Assembly: GCA_018806985.1 (NCBI GenBank)
Contig: JADANN010000446.1
Coordinates: 348,501 to 412,500 of the forward strand
From: Angiostrongylus vasorum
Lineage: Eukaryota; Nematoda; Chromadorea; Rhabditida; Metastrongylidae
DNA: 64,000 nucleotides
Reading direction: 5' to 3'
In this document: piece by piece, positions 22,191 to 34,900 of the stretch
Numbering within the stretch: position 1 is the stretch's first letter
Layout of the letters: every line of letters begins with the position of its first letter
Notes under the pieces: model-generated
What the model was told of the DNA's origin: nothing
What the model saw: only the letters and a program-made list of their open reading frames with translations
Database searches by the model: none
Position numbers and translations under genes: made by a program

Positions 22191-23310
22191 GTCGATCCTG
22201 GGAACTGCTTCCAAGTGTTTTTGCAGCAAGTGGCTATGTCTATTTCTGAGTGAAACGGTCATTGGAAACGACTCGAGATGAATGAGAGAATAGAAGTCAA
22301 TTTTTTATAGTAGAATAAACTTACGACACGAATCCTACTGCCTAGAACAGTTCTTTCTAGCCACAAAGTTAAGAATGGTTATTAATATTCGTTGTCGACT
22401 AAACGAGGAATCTCTTAGACGAAAGTCAAAATCAGAAAACAACAGATTTGTTATCAACGAGAAGTGCTTGTATTTCAGACGAACGGCCATTCCGTGTTAG
22501 CGATCCTTTCTCTCATGAAAATGTAATAACTGTCATCTATTGATAAGGGTGATACCAATCCTCTGTTAAAACTCATTTCATTCGGCTGATTTTATCACCT
22601 GCGTAAGAAGTGAGGTGACAAGACGATATTTCTCGCAAAGTCCGTAACCCTTTTCAAAAACGCTTGTACACGGGTTGTAGCGCATACATAAACAGCCTGT
22701 ACCCTATTTCAATTTTTTATATTAAATTAGTCAGCCTAAATGTTTTGGGTTCAGCTTTCAAAATTCGAAACCCTTCTTCTTTTGAAAAGAAGAATACGAA
22801 CTAAACGCTTTTCGATGTTGGACACAGATAAAAACGACAGAAAGTTGTGACATAGAGAACTGAGCGTAGAAAACATTGTTTCATTAAACATTTGAAAGAC
22901 CTTTGGATCCGCTTTTGAAAAAAATCATTTGATTGGCTCAAACCCCTAACCTAATTCAATATTATACTTTTTTTATGTTGTATGGACACCTTGCAGCTCA
23001 AATTGATCAATCCCACTCGTGGCGTGAGAGCAGCGTAATGAAACGACTAAGGTCATGTGACCGGGATCTGCACAAGAGTCAGTTCAGGGTAGCATGCGAT
23101 AAAAGAGCCCCATGTCCACTCTAGAAGGGGCTAACTAGCTATTGTTCATTTAGAAACGTTCTTGGCATCCCTCGGTGGACCGAATGGTGAGAAAATTTAT
23201 GGAAACTCCACTGGTACCGGTTTGGGGCGCAGGGCACGGGTTGCAAGTCAATCATACGGACAATGTGAGTCAAACAAACTTACTTGTAAACATATTGTTG
23301 TGGTACTCTT
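22191..23310. other. Gene-free stretch
   Basis: AT-rich, no recognised feature. Confidence 0.3.
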
Positions 23311-23319
23311 AAATGACTT

Positions 23320-23565
23320 TAGTAATCCAAAAAACTGGGCCGACGATAGCGTAGAGTTAGTAGTGATGCTGTCTATCAGGAGGGAAAAAAGCCGTAGTTT
23401 GACTAGCATTCTACGACATTCATGAAAAAAATCCTCAAGCAATAGCCAAAACAAAACGCGAAATGCTTGAAGACCATTATGAAGGTTGAATGCGAGGAAA
23501 ACGAAACAGATGAAAGAAGTGCTGAGATCCCTACCGTTAATTTGAGGACGAACTATGTAAAATAG
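23320..23565 (+). repeat. SINE-C, old copy
   Basis: Shares ATTCTACGACATTCATGA, AATCCTCAAGCAATAGCC, AATGCGAGGAAAACGAAAC and GAAGTGCTGAGATCC with the 5310 copy. Confidence 0.6.
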
Positions 23566-24021
23566 AAGAAGAAATAAAATCCAAAGACTGGTAATTTGCG
23601 GGAAAAAAACTGATCACATGGGAACTTATGAGTGCGATTATTAAGAGGCGTATCAAACAAATAGTAAAAAAACTTAGGCTAGAGTGTTATCCAACAAAAT
23701 GAGGCTAACTTAGCGTAATTCCTTGCTGAGGATTTTAATAACGGGGGTCTAGTCGATGAACCTGAAATTTTCACGATTCCCATGAATGTTTAAGGACCGT
23801 CTTATATTAGGAAACGGCAGTATATCATCTTTCAACGGAAACAAGTTACTACTTTTTATGACTATGCATTTTTTTATACGACGCATTTTCATAACTACTT
23901 TACGGATTCCAGCATTTGTCGCATTCCATTGGTTTCTTCTGATCGACCGTCCACGAAGTTTTTACAACCTTCGCATTGGTGTTCAGCTATTGCTTGGGGA
24001 TTGGCGTGCTTGTAATTATAG

Positions 24022-24177
24022 TCACAAGTAGTCATCATAATTGTAACTGCACACCATAACTACTCTAAGAATGTCTTGAACGTCATTTCCAGGCAGAACA
24101 ATGCTGCTTCGCATAAACTGTGTGAAAGAAGATTTGATACGACGCAAGAATTTAGAATTCTTCTTTGCAATCGACAT
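24022..24177 (-). CDS. Possible small coding exon (51 residues)
   Basis: Open from ATG 24177 to a stop at 24022. The product is basic at first (KKNSKFLRRIKSSF), then QFMRSSIVLPGNDVQDILRV, ending CSYNYDDYL. No family recognised. Not supported by splice sites; listed only because its composition is protein-like and it lies on the same strand as the exon at 25980-26151. Confidence 0.15.
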   Translation of the reverse strand: MSIAKKNSKFLRRIKSSFTQFMRSSIVLPGNDVQDILRVVMVCSYNYDDYL

Positions 24178-24224
24178 TTCCTACCAAAAAAGTCCGATTT
24201 GATTGCTTCTAGTTTGTGAAGTGC

Positions 24225-24256
24225 AGTATCACCTGTATCACCTGTATCACCTGTAT
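24225..24256. repeat. 10-bp tandem repeat
   Basis: TATCACCTG-type unit repeated three times in a row. Confidence 0.7.
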
Positions 24257-24259
24257 GTG

Positions 24260-24945
24260 CGTTCTGAGAGCAGGTTCACCTAGGTTAGACAAAGCTGGTC
24301 TATGTAAGTGAATGGGTTTTAAAATATCGTTGCAGAATCTTTCATGTGGTCTCTACAGACACCTGTGTTTTTTTTGTTTTATTCCAGAATGGGACATTCT
24401 TGAGTGTTCAACTACGATGAACAGTTAGGGTTCACCAAATCGCACAATCAGTCAATCTAAGAGAGAGTTCAATAATTTCATCTGAGAACCTAAATGAAAT
24501 AAATATGGCTAGAATTGATGTCGTTAGAAGAAGAAGGCCAGCCGTGAGGTGGTAAACCTCCTCGACTCATAATACCCTCTGCGGTCACCGTCTTCAAGGA
24601 AGAATGTTAACCGTCAGGTAATAAATCTCAAACGAAACGCAAAAAGCCTGTGACTATGTTGTGGCAGCTGGTCACGATGATTCGGCCACATACCGTTTGA
24701 TAGAACTCTTTATGAAGAGGCAGCAACAATCTTCGTGGAAGACAAATGAGGGAGTTTTTTAAGCCGATAAAGACGCACGAAAAAAAGCCGCTGAATTTGA
24801 ATGGTTGGTTGCTACAGTCGTGGAAAAAACCACGTAGTAATCCGGATAACAATTAAATAACAATGGTAATATAATCTAACTCTAATTGTCCAGGTTATCA
24901 GACAATAAGCCTATCACTATTTTTCTTATTATTTCATTATTTTAT
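24260..24945. other. Gene-free stretch
   Basis: No recognised gene or repeat; the minus-strand open frame at 24628-24852 has no motif. Confidence 0.3.
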
Positions 24946-24949
24946 ATGA

Positions 24950-25215
24950 ACCGTCTTCAGGTCTGCGGTGCGGATCCCAGCGCTTCTCACATTCGATTCG
25001 TTTCCTCGGGTTTCGGTTGCTGCTTGAAGATTTTCATCTCATCTTGAATGTCGTAGAATGCTGGTCGAGCAATGCTCCGTGGAGTCTTGAGGTAGCCAAG
25101 CTGGAACGTTCCCAATTGGATTGTAGAGATTTTTTTCCCAGAAAAGTCCGGTACCAATCACCCGATCCCAGAAGGATAAGAGTCTTGCTTAGCCAGGAGT
25201 GAAATCGAACTTTTG
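24950..25215 (-). repeat. SINE-C
   Basis: Minus copy: GTGCGGATCCCAGCGCTTCT at left, GAAAAGTCCGGTACCAATCA at right. Confidence 0.7.
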
Positions 25216-25219
25216 AACT

Positions 25220-25975
25220 AGCACCATGCTACTTATGACGCACATCACTAGCACAGTGCTATCCGCTCCTATCACAGCAATAATATACAAATAAACTCTT
25301 CACTATAGTGTAAAAAATAAACGTTCAGCAAGCCTAGAAACTTTGCCTAGGGAAAATATCAACTTCCCAGTTTCTTACTTCACCTGGTCGTCTCATGAAA
25401 AGGCGGGTTGTAATGAGGATGATTAATTTATTGTGCTTTGCAGCTGAGTGTTGGACCACAATGTACAACACAATGTTAATCATCAGGTGACGCTTGCGAA
25501 GTCGAGAATTTAGGGATGATCACCAAGAAATTTTGGCCAAGCAGAGAACAATGTAATACTGGCTGAATGCTATAACGAGTGCTTGTAGCATTCAACTAAG
25601 TGGGGAAAGCTATAAATAAGGGCTGTTGGACAGCCTCAGGCTAAAACCTTGAACTGCCAAAATAATAGTATGACGGGAATTTTATCGAGGTGGAAGGGAT
25701 TCATCAATGCCACAAAAGTATTAAGGTAAAACGGCATAACTAAGGATATTCAAAAAAATTTACGAGTGCGGATTAAGAGCAACATTTATATGCTTTAGTA
25801 AGACATCTCAGCATTAAATGAATCTCTTCGTGTAAAAAGTAATCCGAAATAGATGACCCAGATGATTCCTTTGATATCGAGCTTCATATTGGACCTATCT
25901 AATGAAGAAATTCTTCAAGCCAGAAAAGAATTTGTTCGTTATTAAAGGGAGGAAGTGGAAATGGGTAAATACCGT
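25220..25975. other. Gene-free stretch
   Basis: No feature recognised. Confidence 0.3.
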
Positions 25976-25979
25976 ATAC

Positions 25980-26151
25980 CTCATTTGCAGTCCTATCGCT
26001 ACCGTCTGACATCAGTGTCTTCACACCAGCCACTGCTCTTCGTAAGTGTGTTTTTTGTTGTTTTCTACGAATTGCCTTAGACAGGCGCTTAATCTTAATG
26101 AATTCTGAACGAACGCGGTCCCAGTCTTCTTGCTTTAGCATGGGAAAGAAA
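25980..26151 (-). CDS. Probable internal coding exon of an unknown gene
   Basis: On minus a good acceptor (GATCTGTTTCAG) at 26152 opens a frame that runs to a GAG|GTATAC donor at 25979 (172 nt, one leading base of a split codon). It reads FFPMLKQEDWDRVRSEF, then IKIKRLSKAIRRKQQK and THLRRAVAGVKTLMSDGSD. Highly charged and helix-prone; no family recognised. Neighbouring exons could not be found with confidence. If the donor is ignored the frame continues to a stop at 25899. Confidence 0.4.
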
Positions 26152-26304
26152 CTGAAACAGATCTTCTTTATTAATCGGTCTGAAGTTCGACGCCAATGAA
26201 GTCAGTCTTACATCGACATAGTAGCACATCAGAAATTACCACATTCGTCCTTAGATGCGAAACCTAGCTATTCTACAAAAATTATGAGCGCATAAGTGAA
26301 AAGG

Positions 26305-26575
26305 CTGCATGTGGAGCAGTGGTTGGAGGCGCCACTGCGACACACACGTGGAAATCGATCCCTCCGCCCATGGCCCACCAAGCTTCCATCAATCCGGGGT
26401 CGGCAAATTGGTACTAGACTTGTCTGGGAGGATAGCAGCACTGGCTCGACACATCGGTAGGCCACCGCGAGTGTAAAGGCCAGATATGCATTTAATCACT
26501 TCCAACGATACATTTGAAGTCGAATCCATGGCGCATCCCTCAGGGATTGATCAGCGCAGAGAGCTTTAGAGCTTT
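26305..26575 (+). repeat. SINE-A
   Basis: Copy with head CATGTGGAGCAGTGGTTGG, GGAAATCGATCCC (one extra A in the B-box) and tail CAGCGCAGAGAGCTTTAGAG. Confidence 0.85.
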
Positions 26576-26689
26576 AAGTCAAATGGATCAATAAAGATAA
26601 TTCAACAAATGATTATTCAGCTAACCGAGACTTAATCTTGAAAGAAGGAAAACATGAATGGAGACCTGCTTCGACAAAAAACTAAGCAA

Positions 26690-27790
26690 TAAATGCGTCG
26701 TTTTATTGCTCAGCAATCGCGAGTTTGCTATACAGCATACGTTTAATTCCGTACAAAAACACAAACAATATAGCAGTGGCTGACGTTTCGGCAGTACCGT
26801 CTTCTTCAGGGCTTGGAATGGTACACTAATACCCAACTTACTAGGTCAAACGCTTCAATAGCACAAACAGAAAGATGAAAATCTGCACATAATTACAAGA
26901 TCTACGGCTTCTCGAGAAAACCTACCGCTTTTTTTTCACCTCTCTTCCACTGAGAAAGTATAGCCGCTCAGAGTTGCACATGGTTGACGACTGCATCACT
27001 CCACATCAACGATCGGTGCGAACATAAGGGGTCAGGTCGCGTATGACCTCTGGACATTCATTCCCTGCTATTCATTGTAGGGTTTTTGGCATTTATCCAA
27101 AAAAGCCTCAAGAAGTTTTCGCGCTGGTGTTTTAGGATCCCGTGCCAGGATATTGACTTTACTTCAAAATTGTCTCCGCTATGCTTTTGTATCCTATGCG
27201 TGCCTAGTGGGGTACTCTATCCTCGTTTTCGTTTGTCGTCTAGGTGTTCTTTTAAGCGGGTTCACAAAGGTCTACCAGAGATTAAAACACCAGCGCAAAA
27301 AACTTTTTGAGGCTTTTTGGATAAATGCCAAAAACCCTACAATGAATAGCAGGGAAGAATGCCCAGAGGTCATACGCGACCTGACCCCGTATGTTCGCAT
27401 CAATTTCTGATGTGGGATGGTGCAGTCATCAACCATATGCGACTATAATCAGCTGTTCTAACCTTCCTCATTGGAAGTCACGAAAACAGCGGTGAGTTTT
27501 TTCGAGAAGCCGTTGATCATGTAATTACCATAGAGTTCTTCGTCTTTTTGTAAGTGTTATTGAAGCGTTTAACCTAGTAAATTGTATATCAGTATGCCAT
27601 TCCAGGCTCTGAAGAAGGCGATACTGCCGGAACGTCGGCTACCGTTGTATTGTATTGTGTTTTTCTGTGTTTTCCTATGGAGCAAATGTATGCTGTTTAA
27701 CAACCTCGCGATTGCTGAGCAAGAAAACGACGCATTCATATTCCAATGCCGAGGTTTTTAATAGAAAAGTCGATCCTGGGAACTGTTAGG
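26690..27790. mobile_element. Penelope-like element arranged as a large inverted repeat
   Basis: Arms of about 450 bp, 26690-27133 and 27295-27790, are inverted copies of one PLE 3' end plus terminal repeat (shared CCAAAAACCCTACAATGAAT, GCGTTTAACCTAGTAAAT-like, CTCGCGATTGCTGAGCAAG). The centre and left arm on minus carry the end of the GIY-YIG domain: LKEHLDDKRKRG, STPLGTHRIQKHSGDNFEV, then the FWINAKNPTMNSREECPEV tail that is present twice. Hammerhead-like cores sit in both arms (26775-26815 minus, 27603-27642 plus). No reverse transcriptase domain remains. Confidence 0.75.
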
Positions 27791-27799
27791 CAATAAAAT

Positions 27800-28465
27800 T
27801 AGATTTCGCCAACAATCAGATCTTAGTGCCAAGATTGGAAATTTCGTAGATTAGTGAAAAATTCGAAGACCACTTAACGATGATAAATTTCGAGAGATAT
27901 CGGACTGGGATAAATTTGACAGAACACTTCGAGGGAAAGGAAATTCTTCCTCCTATTAAGGGATATCTTCATACGAGTTGTATTCGACTGTATGGTAAAA
28001 CATTCCAGAAAATTTCTTTCCTGGGATAACAGTCCAAAGTTATAAAAGTGAACAACAAAAAAAGCAAAATATAGAAGTATCGATTAGTGGTAATAATCAT
28101 GTTATGCATATCTTCGACAACAATACAAGGTAGGGATCCGCACATCTCGTTCAAAGATATCGAGTTAAGTTTCCATCTAAGAGCACAATAGGAGCTGATT
28201 GTGAGATACTCTGGAGCTAGTCACTCCTGCATCGAGAAGCACTTATTAGCACATGGAATAAGGGAAATGATGTTATGACAAGCTCGAGATCAGCTACCAA
28301 ACCCGAACCCCCAGATAATGGCTTTCAATTGCAGTTTTTGATGCTTCCATTCGAACAAGCTATTTAATAGACCTGTTGACAGGCAATAAACAGCAAGGTA
28401 ATTTACCGCACGAAAACTCTACAATGATGGGGGCCATCATGAAACAGTGTTCTTCGGAGAATGCA
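27800..28465. other. Gene-free stretch
   Basis: AT-rich, nothing recognised. Confidence 0.3.
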
Positions 28466-28468
28466 TAA

Positions 28469-28612
28469 AACTTGTTAGATACGGTATATCGTCAAGTGCT
28501 TGCCGCAATGAGAAAAAACCGTCAGAGGCGAGCTCAGTTTCTTCTTTTCGACGACAATGATCGACGTCACATGGTTTCTAGGGTTCGCATGCATCTCAAG
28601 GCACTTGGGTGA
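28469..28612 (+). other. Short open segment, protein-like, unknown
   Basis: 48 codons without start, ending TGA: VYRQVLAAMRKNRQRRAQFL, then LFDDNDRRHMVSRVRMHLKA. Basic and helix-prone. No splice sites and no family; could be a decayed transposon piece. Confidence 0.2.
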
Positions 28613-28918
28613 AAAAAGGCTCCACAATCTGCGCGTAACTCGGACCCTGTGCATTCTGATTTTCAACTTCTTCAACTTCAAGAGTTCTGATTCACCACAT
28701 CGAGGAAATCAAATCAGAAATAATGAAATGCACTTCTTCAGCTAGCACAAGGAAAAAAGCATCTGGTCTTTATCTCAACGGCTGGCTGGAGTGAGCAAAC
28801 TGGTAGTCACATTTTAGGTTAAAACGGACATTTGTTGAAATAAATTTTGAAGACGCAGAAGCGATAAAGCGCTGTAGTAATTTCCGCTGTTTATTTTCAC
28901 TTCTCAATAAGTTAGTGC

Positions 28919-31900
28919 TCAGCGTAGACGTTGAGAGTGAAGCACAAATAATTTAAAAGAAAAAAAAAGTTGCATAGGTTCACCAAAGACTTGCCTATTT
29001 TGCTGTTTGACGGCATTCGGCTGGTATAGCTGGATCAGTGGTGGTGCCACTATTCGTCCAAGTTGTGCTTCGTCTTTTTGACTTCCGTGTGTTAGTGAGG
29101 TTCTTGGCGATTTTATGGTTGACTTCTGTACGTTGCCAGCAGCTTCCCCTTGTTGTTGTTCAAGACTATTGTGCTGTCTTGTTGGATCGCGACGTACTGC
29201 TCCAGAGAACTGATTTGACGAAGTGAAAGGATTCTGTCGTTGTGGAATACGGACAAACTTAAAATTCGTCACTGTGCCGCCGCGTTTCCGTCCAACAATC
29301 GGTCCATTCGAGACGAAACGTGAATTTGAACGAGGCTGCGTGGAGAACTTCCGTAGGGGTTCAATCTAAAAAAGTCTATCTGTCACAAGAATTACATGAT
29401 CTGTTAAATGGTTTTGCATTTGAAATTGCATGACATTTCAGTGCCCGTCGTGAACGACGTAGAGGGCCGTCCAAACCCAATCGAACCAGGGACACGCAGA
29501 AGACAGCAGTCTTCCTTTCAAAGTTTCTTTTGTGTATCATCCTAGTAAGAGTTTTATTTTCATTCGTTTTTTAGTTTGTCCACCATACCAAAATTTCGCA
29601 AAATCCTTTTTGTTAGAAAAAAATTAAACGAAGTTTAGAAGTTTTAAACTAAAATAAATATTTGCCAGTAATAAATTACAACTGAAATGCCTGTGTAGAT
29701 TTCTGGCCTTTTAAAATAGGCCGAAATAATGAGATTAACAGAGCGAACAAAACTCGTAACATTTTCACTTAGTAGTGTTCAGTACACCACCTCTTTGTTC
29801 GCCCACAGATCGTGGCCGCGGATGCGGGTTCACGGCAGCGCACGCTCATTTCCACGCCAGGGTTTCCCAGAGGGGGTACACTTCGGCGCATCTATTGGAA
29901 AGCACAAAGAAGGAGAAACAACGACGGGAACCATGGCTGAATCCTGGTGGCGAACTAGCAAACTGAGGTGAGAAAACTCTTCACCATCTATAAGCGTTGG
30001 TAAATACCCATGGTGACGACTGCTCGGAAAAGCCGTTGTACACCTATCTCGGTAACCCAACGAAGGAAATTCCTGGTGGGCCTCCAAATTCCAGGCCTTG
30101 CTTCAAGGACCATCAAATTCTTATCTATTGGAAGGTGACGAAAAAAGTGGAAGATTTACCAGTAAATTGCGAACAAGATTAGACAATTTGAAATCAACTG
30201 AATCAATTCATTTATTTTATTATCTTAGTAGAAAACCTCTATAACGAACCTTGAAGATCTGCTTGAAATTTTGCTGTTCGGGTGGAAGTTTATGGACTAT
30301 TACCGGAATGCGTCGATTAAAATTAGTAGGACGAATATTTCTGCTGCTCTTCTTCGAATGAATGAATCGATTCGACTTCAAAGAATCACTCTTTGAAAGA
30401 ATCTTTTTCTTGCTGAAGTAAATTGGAATCAATAGGAGGCTTAAGTACCGTAAATTAAGTGTTTTCTTCTTTAACTAAAAAGTTCAAATACAAAATGAAA
30501 TTTCATCTCTTAAAGCATTTTCAGAGTGGTAAACTAAACTAAATTAATTCTTTCCTACTTCTGTTTAGCAAACACGAGGGTGTTATTTTATTTCTTTACT
30601 TTACGTACAAGCTGACGTTTCGGCGGATTTCGCCTTCTTCAGAGCCTAGAAAGGTCAAGTTGACTGCAATCTACACGGTCAAACGCCTCCATAACCAAAC
30701 AGAGAAAGGAGAATGGAGAGGAAGGCGAAATCCGCCGAAAAGTCAGCTTGTACGTAAATAAAGAAATAAAATAACACCTCGTGTTTGCTAAACAGAAGTA
30801 GAAAGAATTATTCAACCAATGCCGATGTTAACAGAAAATCGGACATGCGAGTTAAAGTAAATTACTTTTAAAGGTTTATGATAACAATAATAAGAAAAGG
30901 CGGAAATGTCAAACATATTTAAAAGTAATTGGCAACGGTGCAAGAAGAACTGAGGTAGAGTTTTAATCCAATATTACATAAAAGGTCTCTCGCTCGACCC
31001 AAACCTGAGCCAACGAAGCTACTCTTACCTTCAGGGTCAGGAAATTGGTACCAAACTTGCCTGGAGAGGCTCCCATCCACTTACAAGGGCTGGTGACTGC
31101 GTAAGGCAATCACCCCGGAGCGCTCTGTTAGGGGTTATCCCAGGATTCCAAGGTGACTCAGACCAATGGTATTTAACGGCATTCATGAAGATGACTAAAA
31201 TCTTCCAGTGACAGGAACCACAACCAAAAACCGAAGACATTTACGGGAGATAAATGACAAGCGCTAAACCGAATAAAATAAATGAAGAGGTCTGCACAGT
31301 AATGCCATAGAAAGCAGAAATTCTGTGACAAACATTCCATCCTGTTTAACCAAAGGGCGATCTATTTTATACACACTGAAGATACAAATATTCGGACGAG
31401 ATTGTTCGTGTAAATGAGTCGCGTAGTGATTCCTCGTCTGATGTACAATTGCAGCAACACAGAGACCATTGCTTACGAGAATGGAACCATGTTCTTCGAA
31501 TTTTTGGCATCCTTTGGTACCTTTTATGGTATCATTGCTTTGTGAGCAACTCTGACAGTATTGTGCGTGTACCACTCATACTGCATTTGGCAAGAAACAT
31601 TGTAGGATTACGTGTGCTCGCACATCCAGAGTGTAGCGCGGTAGTTAGTTGTTTGCAAGACACACATCTCGTTGGTTCAATCCCTCATTTGCCACAAAAG
31701 AATAAATTCTCCGGCCCTTCAGAGTAGACGAATCGCTTTGAGAGCTGTTTGGAACACATAGACCCTGACCTGATATATCGGAAAGTTTCCGAAGACCACT
31801 GTTGATGCGAATATGCATTCAATCAGCTTTACAATGTTTATCAGAGTCGAATAAACACATGAATGCAATAGATGGGTAGACACCGAATGTGTTGAACAAG

Positions 31901-34900
31901 TAAAGGTGTAAAAAATTATAAAGATCTCATTGATTGATTTAATTGAGAATTTTTCATAATATTTGTATTTAAAGCTTGAACTACTGTTAATTTGGTCTCC
32001 AAGCGACCGACGACAGGACGATGATAAGGCCGGTTCGTCTTTGTTCATAGGAGTAGTGAACCAGAAAAGCATGTGGAATCAATGGAATCCCATAACTTCT
32101 TTGCGCATCGGCGCCTACTGAACATGGCCAAACAGAAAATAAAGAATTATAAAGAAAAATATTTCTTGAATTTATTTTATACCTGCAAATTTTTGAGGCT
32201 TATATAAACCGGGTTATTTTGTGGTTGAACAGAAAAATTTGTTACCTCGTTCTGAATTTGTTAAATGAATTCGCCATTTTTTCTTGTAGGAGGATTGCCG
32301 CTAAGGGAATCGACTATTCCGAGCGACGATGTGCTCCCAAGACGCATTCTTTTGCGACTTCGGTTTCTGCGCAAAGAAACTCCAACAACTCTTAAAGTTT
32401 TGCTATGATTCTTGTCGAACAGCGTCTCGTCAGGTGTTCTGCTCTGATGAGTATCAGTAGCAGTTTTGACAGAGGTATTTCGCGATGAAAATGCCGACAA
32501 ATCGGATAAATGTGACATGGCAAGGAGTGCTGGAAGGACGCTAGTAATGCTGATAGGTGGTGATTCAGGTAACTTGACGGTGGACCTCTCCTGTAGAGAT
32601 TCCGTATTCACTGATGAAGAAGTACTGTTAACAGTAATCGTGCTGCTTACAATGGTGTTCTTCATCAGCTCTCCGTTCGTGTTTGGCCAATCTGGAAATG
32701 AAAAATTGCTTCTCGCAAATAATCGGCTCTGGTTTCTTAGACTAGATAGACCATTAGATAGAACTACTATGAATTAAGCGGAGAGATTGATATCTTACTT
32801 TGTCAGAATCTTGGACATCGAACACTTGGACAACGAAAACAGAGATCATTTATTTCGGTGTGGTAGCTCAGTAGATATTTTTACTATTTATTGAAAGAAC
32901 GACAATGACTTGTGATGCTTCTCACTTCTTTCCAACTACAAGTGAAAACATGAGTTTGGAACGCGCTTTAAAACCTCAAACAAACGGTTTGAAAAACCCA
33001 CTTTTTAGTGCCGCAGTTTTGTTGGCTATCTCTTCGGAATCTGCAGTAGTTTTTTGAATCGGAATAGATTTGTCACTGTCATTTTTCATTTCCAGTAGTG
33101 AAGTTGGCATTTCTAGACTTTTCTCCATCTGAGGTGTTGCTGTCGATGTCGCGGAAATCAGTGAAGACGGTGTTGAAATCGTTGTCGTCATATACTTTTC
33201 AGTTGGTTCGATTTCTGTAATCTGATGCTCAAACAAGTCTTTTTTGTCTTCTGATAGTAGTTTAGTATGAGTTTCTTCCATGTTTTCGGTCGTCAGTGGT
33301 TGCATGCCGCTTCCATTTAAGTCTTCTGGTTGAATTTCGGCGTTATCACTTAGTAACATCTGATCTTCATCGACCAATGCGGTGTTACTCACGTGTTCAA
33401 GTTTCACAGAAGAGGTTTGAATAATCGATTTTTCACTGGTATCATCACTGTTGTTCTTAGCGAGAAAGGAATCCATTTCAGGAGCCTCTTTCTCGTCTGT
33501 TCCCCAATTCTTCACTAATGTTCGATGAGCCAGCCGATGTTATGGTCGACTCATTCTGATTCGTTCCTGTCGTCAGCAATACAGAATCGGTCTCAAAGAA
33601 TAGTCGTACAGGAACAATATTACGGCCTTTCTGAAAAAAAAGATTGAAAGGCTCCATGTGCTGAGCGTTGAGTTTTGAGCTTACCACCGGTGTTTGCTCC
33701 TGAAACTCGCACTTGAATTGTTAGAAAAAGTGCTGTTTACGAATTTCGTTAGTTTTTTAGTGAGCCATAGAAATGCTGAAGTATTGGCAAAAGTTTATTG
33801 GTCTGTTTTGGTTCAAAAAATGAGATTCATGGGACAAATGGCAAGTAGCGCTACCTTATCTCCTCATAGAACCAGTCTAGATAATAATATTTGGCGAAAA
33901 TGTAAAAAATCTCGACACTTTGCTATCTACGAGAGCACTTTTCAGAAATAATCAATGAATATGCAGTAGATGAACTAGTTTTTTAGTCAATAATAGTCAC
34001 AGTGGGGCGGCTGTAGCGCAGTCGTTAGAAGTGCACCGCAATGAGTGCGTGGTGATTGGCTCGGTTTCCTCTTTCCTTCTCTGAGCTAGCCAACTTCTTC
34101 TTTCTTTCAGTGTAAGCAAATTGGTACCAGATTCAACTGATAGGTTAAGTGAGATAACTTTGATAGATTGACAGACCACTGGTGCATTTCATTATACCGG
34201 CCAATATGAATTCAACGCCTCAACGGTGGCACGAATGGAGTCGAATGCACAGCCCATGGTTAAGGAAGGAATCTGTGCCAAATATTTTCAATACCTGTCG
34301 AAAAAAATACTAAGAGCTTGTTATATGAAAATAATTAGAGATTCATAGAACAACCGGTAGAGCTGTCAACGGTTCCGAATAAACTAGTTTTTGTTCGGTA
34401 ATTTAATGACGAGCTATTGAGCCGTTAACGTGAACAATTAGTTGATGAACAAGGAACGACACCAACTGGATTTCCAAGCAGGCAGAAATCACGTAACACA
34501 AACCTTGAATACAATCTGTTCGTACTTCTTATAACCTTCTTGTTTGATCTGTTGACGCCTTGCAGCTCTCTGAAATTTCATCGATAGGCTAATCGGCCAT
34601 CTAAAGCCTATCTGTTCACAGGGGCTATTATTTGCCTTTCTTTAGTCCCTTTAGTTTTCCCTTCCGTTCATGTAAAAACCTTTCATTTAGAACACATAAT
34701 TCGTTAAAATCATTCAGTTTTAAGCTGACCAATAGGCAAATAAGACCGTTGTTGTTCACAATGAAATGATAATGACATTGCTGCATCACTTTTTTAGTGC
34801 AGGGGTTTGACAGTCTAGTTCACTAGTAAAAACAAGTATCATTTTCAAAACTCACCCACCTACGTGGATCAATTTCTAAAGTTTGTTTTTTATAAATGAG

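Noticed and set aside
31264..31575. 103-codon minus-strand frame
   Set aside because: Lies in an intron, no domain, no splice support; probably chance.
32466..32777. 103-codon plus-strand frame
   Set aside because: Antisense shadow of an exon of the unknown minus-strand gene (32691-32246).
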